Translations under genes and position numbers: made by a program
In this document: positions 49,851 to 56,244 of the stretch, piece after piece
Numbering within the stretch: position 1 is the first letter of the stretch
Layout: the number at the start of each line of letters is the position of its first letter
Notes under the pieces: model-generated
Seen by the model: only the letters and a program-made list of their open reading frames with translations
Databases searched by the model: none
Told to the model about the DNA's origin: nothing
From: Planctomycetota bacterium
GTDB lineage: Bacteria; Planctomycetota; Phycisphaerae; Phycisphaerales; UBA1924
Length of the DNA: 56,244 nucleotides
Direction: 5' to 3'
Assembly: GCA_018242605.1 (NCBI GenBank)
Contig: JAFEBP010000013.1
Location: 1-56,244, forward strand

Positions 49851-51008
49851 ATGAGCCTGACCACCCTTGACTCCCCCACTGCTGTCGCGGCCCAGGCCGC
49901 GGGCGATGCCACGGGCATCGTGATTGAGAATCTTTCCAAAGTTTTTCCCGCATCGATGGGGGTGAAGAGTGCCGCGGCGGTGGATGGCATCTCGCTGACG
50001 ATCGAGGCGGGCGAGTTGTACTTTCTGCTGGGGCCTTCGGGGTGCGGCAAGACGACGCTGCTGCGGATGATCGCGGGGTTCATCGAGCCGACGGGTGGAA
50101 AGGTGCTGTTTTCCCGGGGCGGGGAGACGCGCGACGTGACGTATCTGCCGCCGAACCGGCGGAATACGGGCATGGTGTTCCAGTCGTACGCGCTGTGGCC
50201 GCACATGACGGTGCTCGACAATGTGGCCTTTGGCCTGGACATCCGCAAAGTTCGCGGCAAAGAGCGCGAGCAGCGGGCGATGGAAGCGCTCGAGGCGGTG
50301 CAGATGGGTGAGTATGCGCAGCGCAAGCCGACGCAGCTTTCGGGCGGTCAGCAGCAGCGCGTGGCGCTGGCCCGCGCGATGGTGATCCGGCCAAGCGTTC
50401 TGCTGCTGGATGAGCCGCTTTCGAACCTTGACGCGAAGTTGCGGATCGAGCTGCGCGGCGAGATCCGCAGGCTGTGCAAGGCTTCCGGGATGACCACGAT
50501 TTACGTCACGCACGATCAGAAAGAAGCGCTCAGCATGGCGGATCGGATCGCGATCCTCAAGTCGGGCAAGGTCGTGCAGACGGGGACACCCCGGGGTTTA
50601 TACCGGGAGCCGGGGAGCAAGTTCGTGGCGGAGTTTCTGGGAGAGACGAACTTCATCCCGGGCACGATCCGCAAGATCGGGGAGAGCGGCGTGAGCATCG
50701 AGACCGCGGCGGGGACAGTGCTGGCGCGGACAGCGCTGCCTGTGGGCTGCGGCGTGGGGGCGAATGTGACGCTCTCGATTCGGCCGGAGGCGATGGTGTC
50801 GGCCCGGAATGAGAGCGTGAATGTGCTCAAAGGTCGGCAAAAGGAAGTCACCTATTTGGGCGATACAGTGCAGCGCGTGGTGGAGTTGGATGGCGGCGTG
50901 CAGGTGAGGGCGTGCGTGTCGAACCCCGGGTGGAGCGTGGCGGAAAGCCCGAACTCCCCCACTGCTCTCGCGGTCGAGCCGGCGGATGTGGTTGTTTTGA
51001 ATAGCTAA
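49851..51008 (+). CDS. ABC transporter ATP-binding protein (spermidine/iron/sugar importer type)
   Basis: A 385-residue protein. Walker A GPSGCGKTT, Q-loop MVFQSYALWPHMT, signature LSGGQQQRVALARAM, Walker B VLLLDEPLSNLD and the H-loop YVTHDQKEA are all present. The C-terminal 130 residues form a TOBE-type domain (EFLGETNFIPGTI, then LSIRPEAM). This is the PotA/FbpC/UgpC class of importer ATPases. No permease or binding-protein gene is adjacent, so it is an orphan in this window and may energise a transporter encoded elsewhere. Confidence 0.92.
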   Translation: MSLTTLDSPTAVAAQAAGDATGIVIENLSKVFPASMGVKSAAAVDGISLTIEAGELYFLLGPSGCGKTTLLRMIAGFIEPTGGKVLFSRGGETRDVTYLPPNRRNTGMVFQSYALWPHMTVLDNVAFGLDIRKVRGKEREQRAMEALEAVQMGEYAQRKPTQLSGGQQQRVALARAMVIRPSVLLLDEPLSNLDAKLRIELRGEIRRLCKASGMTTIYVTHDQKEALSMADRIAILKSGKVVQTGTPRGLYREPGSKFVAEFLGETNFIPGTIRKIGESGVSIETAAGTVLARTALPVGCGVGANVTLSIRPEAMVSARNESVNVLKGRQKEVTYLGDTVQRVVELDGGVQVRACVSNPGWSVAESPNSPTALAVEPADVVVLNS

Positions 51009-51276
51009 CATTTTGCTAATATGAAAATGCGTAGATGGCTGGTACGCCGAGTCTTGCATTGCTCTTGATGCATCGTCGCCGCATGAAGTTGTTGGTTTGG
51101 CGATTTGTTGTCTCGCGGCGGGCCGCCTTAGTTGCCGGATCTGCGTCACTTCTCTCGCTCGATCGGATGCCGAAGTCCAATCGTTCCTGCGCAGGTGTGC
51201 CGACTTCCGCTCTATGCGAGAGTCTTGGCTCGCCGCCTGTCGTTGTTCCGTATAGAGGCGTAAGTGCATTCAGATT

Positions 51277-51292
51277 CGTTCCACGTGAAACA
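51277..51292. other. parS: parS-like centromere site 1
   Basis: CGTTCCACGTGAAACA matches the bacterial parS consensus TGTTNCACGTGAAACA at 15 of 16 positions, including the CACGTG centre. It is 560 nt upstream of parB. Confidence 0.85.
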
Positions 51293-51733
51293 CTCAACGG
51301 TCGGTCCGTATTTCTCTGCATCCCACCCCGATCGTGTAAGCTGGACGCACCGCCATTCCGATCGTAATTCCGCAGGGAGTCGCATTCGCAAGTTCAACTC
51401 GTGGAGAACTGGCGGGTCAATCGCGACAAGCGCGAGTGACATGATCGCGGTAATCTCAATCGGCGAGACCGGCGAGCTTTCGGTCCCTACGGAAGTTCAG
51501 AAGCGGGAGGGTCGAATCGAACGTTGATCGTTTCCGAGAGAGAACGGTTCGCAGCTTCGAAGCCGACGCCGTCCATCCATTCGGTTCGGCGATCTACATC
51601 GTGGTGCAACTCAACATCGAACTCAGTTGCAGGCAGCGGCACCGCTTCGATTCCTTTCAATGGCCATCCCTCCATGGAGCGCATCCACAACTCGAAGGTG
51701 CTTCAGGCGCGGTGGAGAACCCGTCACTTCCAA

Positions 51734-51749
51734 CGTTCCACGCGAAACA
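51734..51749. other. parS: parS-like centromere site 2
   Basis: CGTTCCACGCGAAACA matches the parS consensus at 14 of 16 positions; the centre is CACGCG. It lies 103 nt before the parB start, 457 nt from site 1, in the same orientation. Confidence 0.7.
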
Positions 51750-51851
51750 ATTCGTCCCAGCGACCCCAAATGAACGATTCAATACGAGGTTGAAGTCTGG
51801 GACGCGTACTGTTCCGCCCACATTCGACCCTCCCAACTCACTGAGACACGC

Positions 51852-52847
51852 ATGACTACCACGCAAAGCACGGACGCAAAGCACCCCATTCGCAAGCTTG
51901 GGAGAGGACTGGGAGCACTCATCAATCCGAGTCCGGTAAAAGTCGATATCGTGGAGGCGAAGCCGCCGACCCCCGCCGCAATACCAAACATTTTGCGTAC
52001 TCAACAGACTGCGGCTTCGAATCCTGACGGACTCCAAACGATTCCGGTAGGGTTGATTGACGTCAGTCCGTTCCAGCCCCGCAAGGCGATGGAGCCTGGG
52101 GCGATCGAGCGGCTCGCGGATTCGATCCGTCGGTCGGGGATGATGCAGCCGGTGATCCTGCGCCGCAGGAGCGGTGGGGGGGTGGTGCAATATGAGTTGG
52201 TGGCGGGCGAGCGGCGTTGGCGTGCCGCGCAGATGGCGGGGCTCACGGAGATCCCCGCGCTGGTGCGCGAACTGACTGACGAGATCGCCGCGGAATGGGC
52301 GCTGGTTGAGAATGTTCAGCGCGAGGACCTCAACGCGATGGAGCGCGGGTGGGCGCTGCGCGCACTCGCGGAGCGATTTAATTTAACACAGGCGGAACTG
52401 GCGCAGCGCGTCGGGCTTGAGCGATCGACGGTTGCGAATCTCATCCGGCTGACCGAACTTGAGCAGGAGATCGCGCAGATGATCGTGCGTGGCGATCTTA
52501 CGGCGGGGCACGGGCGCGCGCTGCTGGCGATCCCCGCGGGCGAGGCGCGACTGAACCTGGCGCGGGAAGCGGTGCAGAACGGATGGAACACGCGGCGGGT
52601 TGAGTACCTGGCGCAGGCGCACTCGGTCAAGCCTGAGAACGTGGGGTCCAAGCGGGTCACACCGCAGGAAATCACGGCGCGCCAAGCGGTGCTGCGTGAC
52701 TTGGAGCGGCAGATCGGTCAGCATCTGGGAACAAAGGTGCTCATCACGACCGATCGCACGGGCGCGAAAGGCAAGCTCACGGTGGAGTTCTACAGCATCG
52801 ACCACTTCGACGGACTGCTCGCTCGGCTGGGCGTTTCGACGCGATAG
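51852..52847 (+). CDS. parB: Chromosome partitioning protein ParB
   Basis: A 331-residue protein. The N-terminus has the KLGRGLGALI signature. The ParB/Srx CTPase domain includes LIDVSPFQPRK, LADSIRRSGMMQPVILRR and the GERRWRAAQ box (C-motif), then TEIPALVREL and ALVENVQREDLNAMERGWALRAL. The HTH that reads parS is NLTQAELAQRVGLERSTVANLIRL. The C-terminal dimerisation domain ends FYSIDHFDGLLARLG. Two parS-like sites lie just upstream. ParA, usually encoded next to ParB, is not in the window. Confidence 0.97.
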   Translation: MTTTQSTDAKHPIRKLGRGLGALINPSPVKVDIVEAKPPTPAAIPNILRTQQTAASNPDGLQTIPVGLIDVSPFQPRKAMEPGAIERLADSIRRSGMMQPVILRRRSGGGVVQYELVAGERRWRAAQMAGLTEIPALVRELTDEIAAEWALVENVQREDLNAMERGWALRALAERFNLTQAELAQRVGLERSTVANLIRLTELEQEIAQMIVRGDLTAGHGRALLAIPAGEARLNLAREAVQNGWNTRRVEYLAQAHSVKPENVGSKRVTPQEITARQAVLRDLERQIGQHLGTKVLITTDRTGAKGKLTVEFYSIDHFDGLLARLGVSTR

Positions 52848-53051
52848 ACTGAGCAAGTTTCCTACATGTAGTTTGATGCGCGGCGGGCGCCGGGCGGCGC
52901 TATAGTTCGCAACCTCATATTACACGCAGCGCGCCGCGTTGTCCGCGGCCACGGCCGCGTGTGATCGATGGACCCATGGAACCGCCGCCCTCGTGTCGGG
53001 CATTCGTACCCGCGGTCCGCAAGCCATCGTGTGTGAAAAGGAAGCCAGAAC

Positions 53052-53480
53052 ATGGCAAAGAAAAGCAGAGTCAGAAGCCCTTTGGCGGCTCTTTCGTTCA
53101 AAGACCTCCAAAAGGAAATCAACAAGCGCGTGCGGCAGGCCGACAAGTTGCTCGCCAAGCGCAACAAGCTCGCCGCGAAGGTCGCCGCGCTGGATTCGCA
53201 GATCAGCGAGATCGAGCGTGCGATGGGCGGGTCGCGCGGGATGGGTCGCACGGCTTCCGGCGGCGTCCGCAAGCGTCCGCACAACGAGACCAATTTGGCT
53301 GAGGCTCTCGCGGCGGTGCTCAAGGGCAAGACCATGGGCCCCACGGAAGCGACCAACGCGGTGCTGGCGGCCGGCTACAAGACGACGGCGGAGAACTTCC
53401 GCACGATCGTGAACCAGACTCTGCTAAAGCACAAGAAGTTGTTCAAGAAGGAAGGCCGCGGCGCGTACACCGCCGCCTGA
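53052..53480 (+). CDS. Small HARE/winged-helix-like DNA-binding protein with coiled coil
   Basis: A 142-residue basic protein. AAGGAAG lies 7 nt before ATG 53052. Residues about 15-60 form a coiled coil (LQKEINKRVRQADKLLAKRNKLAAKVAALDSQISEIERAM). Residues about 80-140 look like a winged helix similar to the HARE domain of the gene at 54: LAEALAAVLKGKTMGPTEATNAVLAAGY, then FRTIVNQTLLKHKKLFKKEGRGAYTA. It may be a nucleoid-associated or regulatory protein. It is followed by a strong terminator. Confidence 0.75.
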   Translation: MAKKSRVRSPLAALSFKDLQKEINKRVRQADKLLAKRNKLAAKVAALDSQISEIERAMGGSRGMGRTASGGVRKRPHNETNLAEALAAVLKGKTMGPTEATNAVLAAGYKTTAENFRTIVNQTLLKHKKLFKKEGRGAYTAA

Positions 53481-53507
53481 GGCCCGGACACGAGTTCAAA
53501 AACGGAA

Positions 53508-53547
53508 CGACCCGCGAACGTGAATCGTTCGCGGGTCGCGTCGTTTT
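53508..53547 (+). terminator. Strong Rho-independent terminator after the winged-helix gene
   Basis: A perfect 13-bp stem CGACCCGCGAACG (53508-53520) / CGTTCGCGGGTCG (53526-53538) with a 5-nt loop is followed by CGTCGTTTT. It is also close to the end of the convergent lipoprotein gene (53570). Confidence 0.85.
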
Positions 53548-53569
53548 GATGCAGAAGCGATGACGCGGA

Positions 53570-53854
53570 TTACCGCGGCACGGGGAAGGGCTCGAGGCGG
53601 CTGGGGCGGTCGGTCATCCAGGCACGGGACATGTCGTTCCAGAAGAAGCGATTGTCCGTGGCCCAAGTGAAGGACGTGCGGTTCCCCAGATCGACCGGGC
53701 GCTGATTCGCCGAGATCAACTCGGGCGACAGGTCGTGGCGGATCTGCTCGTTGTTCGCATCGCCGGTGCAACCCACGAGGGAACCGACGAGGAGAATCGC
53801 CGACGCAAGGCCGACAACACGAACAACACGATGGCACTGAGGGCGATTCAACAT
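53570..53854 (-). CDS. Small lipoprotein
   Basis: A 94-residue protein. ATG 53854 has GGAG 7 nt upstream. A lipoprotein signal is clear (VVGLASAILLVGSLVGC, Cys 29). The mature part has DLSPELISANQRPVDLGNRTSFTWATDNRFFWNDMSRAWMTDRPSRLEPFPVP, a pattern seen in short planctomycete lipoproteins. The function is unknown. It converges on the winged-helix gene, and the open frame upstream of 53854 is not used. Confidence 0.75.
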   Translation of the reverse strand: MLNRPQCHRVVRVVGLASAILLVGSLVGCTGDANNEQIRHDLSPELISANQRPVDLGNRTSFTWATDNRFFWNDMSRAWMTDRPSRLEPFPVPR

Positions 53855-54148
53855 GCGACTGCTCCAGATTCTGCCCACGACACTGTTTGTGGGGCCTAGG
53901 TTGTAACGCGCTCGCCGAACCACGTCAATCCGGTCCGCCAGAAACCAGCAAAGAAAGTGGATCGGAAGGTGTTCGGTACGTGGTCGAACGGCCTCACAGG
54001 TGTACATCCGTTTGCGTCGCCCGTTGCAGGCAGAAAGAGGCCATGCTGCCGTTCCGGCAGCGCGTCGGCCGCGGGGGTTGATTCGGCATACCGCCGGCGG
54101 TCCCAAGGGCCTCACGGGGCTGGTACGCGGGTTGCACTTTGATCCGCC

Positions 54149-56244
54149 ATGAGGCCCGATCGCTTTACCAACACCGCTCAGCAGGCACTCGCAGACGCTC
54201 AGTCCGACGCCCAGACCCGGAGCAATCCGGAGGTCACGGGGTTGCACGTGCTGAGCGCCCTCATCTCGGACCGCACCGGTCCGGGGTGGTCTATTCTCGC
54301 CAAGGCGGGGGCGGACCCGGCCCGCGTGAAGCAGGTGGTGGATGCCGAGCTATCTCGGCTGCCGCGAACGTCGTCGGGCGCGGGGTCGACGGGACGGGCG
54401 ATCACGGATGTGCTGACCAAGGCCGAGGCCGAGTCCAAGCGCCTGGGCGATGCTTACATCTCGACTGAGCACCTGCTGCTGGCGTGCGCCGAGAGCGGTG
54501 GGGGGGGCAAGGAAGTTCTGACCATGCTCGGGCTGTCGCGGCCGCGGCTTGAAGAAGCGGTCAAGTCGATCCGCAAGGCCAGCGGGGTGGAGACGATCAA
54601 CGACCAGAACGCCGACGCGGGCATGGAGTCGCTGAAGAAATACGCCATCGACCTCACGGAGAAGGCCCAGCAGGGCAAGCTCGACCCGGTCATCGGGCGC
54701 GAGGAAGAGATCCGCCGCTGCATGGAAGTGCTCAGCCGGCGGACGAAGAACAACCCGGTGCTCATCGGCGAGCCGGGCGTGGGCAAGACGGCGATCGCGG
54801 AGGGGCTGGCGCTGCGCATCGTGAACGGCGACTGCCCGGAAGGGATGCGCGGCAAGCGCATCATGGCGCTGGACGTGGGCCAGTTGCTCGCGGGCGCCAA
54901 GTTCCGCGGCGAGTTCGAGGAGCGCCTCAAGGCGGTGCTGCGCGAGGTGCAGGCCTCCAAGGGCGAGGTGATCCTGTTCATCGACGAGCTGCACACGATC
55001 ATCGGCGCGGGCGCGGCGGAGGGCGCCGTGAGCGCTGGCAACCTGCTCAAGCCGGCGCTGGCGCGCGGGGAGCTGCGGTGCATCGGCGCGACGACGCTGG
55101 ATGAGTACCGCAAGCACGTGGAAAAGGACGCGGCGTTCGAGCGTCGCTTCCAGCCGGTGCTGGTGGATCAGCCCAACGTTGAAGAGACGGTCGCGATTCT
55201 GCGCGGGCTCAAGCCGCGGTACGAGGCGCACCACGGCGTGAGGATCCTGGACAGCGCGATCCTCGCGGCGGCGCAGTTGTCGCACCGCTACATCGCGGAC
55301 CGGTTCCTTCCGGACAAGGCGATCGACCTGCTGGATGAGGCCGCGGCGCGGCTGCGGATCGAGAACGACAGCATGCCGGTGGAGCTTGATGAGCTGCGGC
55401 GGCGGATCATGCAGTTGGAGATCGAGCGCGAGGCGCTCAAGATCGAGCTGGACGACAAGAAGGCGCCGTCGGCGGATCGCCGCGGCACGCAGGAAGGCAC
55501 GCGGCGGGAGCTTGACCGCGTGGAGCGCGAGCTGAGCGAACTGCAGGAACAGAACCGCGCACTCACCACCCGGTGGGAAGCGGAGAAGAAGGAACTCGAC
55601 GCGATCAAGCGGATCAAGGAAGAGGCCGAGGCCAAGCACGTGCAACTGGATCAGGCGCAGCGGCGCGGCGATCTGGAGGCGGCGGCGCGCATCCGGTACG
55701 GGGAGCTGCGCGACCTGGAGCAGCGGCTGGCGACGGCGGAGAAGGCGAGCGCGGCCCGCAAGGAGCACGGCGATGCGCTGGTGAAGGAAGAGGTCGATGC
55801 GGAGTCGATCGCGGAGGTGGTGGCGCGATGGACGGGCATCCCGGTCTCGCGGCTGGTGGAGGGTGAGCGAGAGAAGCTGACGCGGATGGAATCGCAGTTG
55901 ATGAAGCGGGTGGTGGGGCAGGAGCACGCGCTGCGCGCGGTGAGCGACGCGGTGCGCCGCAGCCGCGCCGGGCTGGGCGACCCCAACCGGCCGATCGGCT
56001 CGTTCCTGTTCCTGGGCCCCACTGGCGTGGGCAAGACCGAGACGTGCAAAGCGCTGGCGGAGTTCCTGTTTGATACTGAAGAGGCGATCGTCCGCATCGA
56101 CATGAGCGAGTATGGCGAGAAGCACGCGGTGTCGCGGCTGGTGGGCGCCCCCCCCGGGTATGTCGGGTATGACGAGGGCGGTCAGCTCACGGAAGCGGTC
56201 CGCCGGCGTCCGTACTGCGTGGTGCTGCTGGACGAGATCGAGAA
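54149..56244 (+). CDS. clpB: ATP-dependent chaperone ClpB/ClpC-type AAA+ ATPase (5' part, runs off the window)
   Basis: About 698 codons are visible. ATG 54149 begins [20 protein letters not shown], the ClpB N-domain start. The first AAA+ domain has Walker [16 protein letters not shown] and Walker [17 protein letters not shown] middle region of coiled coil is present (residues about 405-540, with [10 protein letters not shown], then [19 protein letters not shown]), which favours ClpB over ClpA. The second AAA+ domain starts with [12 protein letters not shown], Walker [16 protein letters not shown] and [26 protein letters not shown]. The window ends in its Walker B (VVLLDEIE). ClpB rescues aggregated proteins with DnaK. 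Confidence 0.95.
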   Translation, partial: MRPDRFTNTAQQALADAQSDAQTRSNPEVTGLHVLSALISDRTGPGWSILAKAGADPARVKQVVDAELSRLPRTSSGAGSTGRAITDVLTKAEAESKRLGDAYISTEHLLLACAESGGGGKEVLTMLGLSRPRLEEAVKSIRKASGVETINDQNADAGMESLKKYAIDLTEKAQQGKLDPVIGREEEIRRCMEVLSRRTKNNPVLIGEPGVGKTAIAEGLALRIVNGDCPEGMRGKRIMALDVGQLLAGAKFRGEFEERLKAVLREVQASKGEVILFIDELHTIIGAGAAEGAVSAGNLLKPALARGELRCIGATTLDEYRKHVEKDAAFERRFQPVLVDQPNVEETVAILRGLKPRYEAHHGVRILDSAILAAAQLSHRYIADRFLPDKAIDLLDEAAARLRIENDSMPVELDELRRRIMQLEIEREALKIELDDKKAPSADRRGTQEGTRRELDRVERELSELQEQNRALTTRWEAEKKELDAIKRIKEEAEAKHVQLDQAQRRGDLEAAARIRYGELRDLEQRLATAEKASAARKEHGDALVKEEVDAESIAEVVARWTGIPVSRLVEGEREKLTRMESQLMKRVVGQEHALRAVSDAVRRSRAGLGDPNRPIGSFLFLGPTGVGKTETCKALAEFLFDTEEAIVRIDMSEYGEKHAVSRLVGAPPGYVGYDEGGQLTEAVRRRPYCVVLLDEIE

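Larger units (their letters stand above)
51009..51851. other. Non-coding region upstream of parB with two parS-like sites
   Basis: About 840 nt with lower GC than its flanks. Six-frame ORFs here run through the parS sites and lack ribosome-binding sites. One 67-codon minus-strand ORF (51487-51690) has protein-like composition and could be a gene remnant, but I cannot assign it. No parA gene is present. Confidence 0.5.

Noticed and set aside
51035..51367. 110-codon plus-strand ORF upstream of parB
   Set aside because: It runs through a parS-like site, has no ribosome-binding site and no protein-like pattern.
54350..56125. Minus-strand ORF of 591 codons at the right end
   Set aside because: It lies opposite clpB, whose plus-strand frame has all AAA+ motifs. 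The minus frame is an Arg/Leu-rich shadow.

Overview
The window looks like a chromosomal segment of a GC-rich Planctomycetota bacterium, most likely class Phycisphaerae. The evidence is five secreted proteins ending in the GC-type dockerin tail, an ECF sigma factor of the Sigma70_ECF (PF07638) type, two membrane Ser/Thr kinases, a secreted TPR-CHAT protein and a CPxCGYxLRG zinc-ribbon membrane protein. No rRNA or complete tRNA gene was seen.

Layout. (1) 1-6384 is the right end of an integrated element: HARE-HTH protein, small phage-like genes, a GIY-YIG nuclease, a ParB-methyltransferase fusion, a secreted metzincin and an excisionase-like HTH gene. It ends at a 21-nt tRNA 3' remnant (6364-6384) followed by a terminator in tRNA orientation. 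(2) 6703-24868 is a block of 18 minus-strand genes forming a Tad/Flp-type pilus or secretion locus: Flp pilin, prepilin peptidase, three TadE/G proteins, CpaB, an FHA-fused CpaF ATPase, TadB, TadC, an FHA membrane protein and a Ser/Thr kinase. Ahead of these lie a second CpaF ATPase, two tiny membrane proteins and a set of outer-membrane-type lipoproteins (LpoB-like x2, COG3014, YcfL, and an LpoB/CsgG-like protein). No secretin is visible. (3) 25011-25631 is a divergent ECF sigma factor. (4) 25779-36498 is an array of five secreted paralogues: one Ig-repeat protein and four thrombospondin type 3 / calcium-repeat proteins, all with C-terminal dockerin-like tails. (5) 37106-42553 is a kinase, TPR-CHAT and zinc-ribbon operon. 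(6) 42589-45300 is a yellow/MRJP-like gene followed by a degenerate tandem repeat of about 95 bp. (7) 45301-47225 is an AbiEi/AbiEii toxin-antitoxin pair with two phased operators. (8) 47568 to the end is housekeeping: glyQS, a DUF721 gene, an ABC ATPase, parB with two parS-like sites, a wHTH protein, a small lipoprotein and the start of clpB.

The most striking signal is a bipartite element read on the minus strand, TGATCGG-N14/15-TCGCTT. It occurs seven times, always in the same orientation and always 22-90 nt before a gene start, and only within the Tad/lipoprotein block and the first dockerin gene. One copy lies beside the divergent ECF sigma factor. I infer a dedicated promoter, possibly of that sigma factor, which would tie kinase, pilus, lipoproteins and the Ig/dockerin protein into one regulon.
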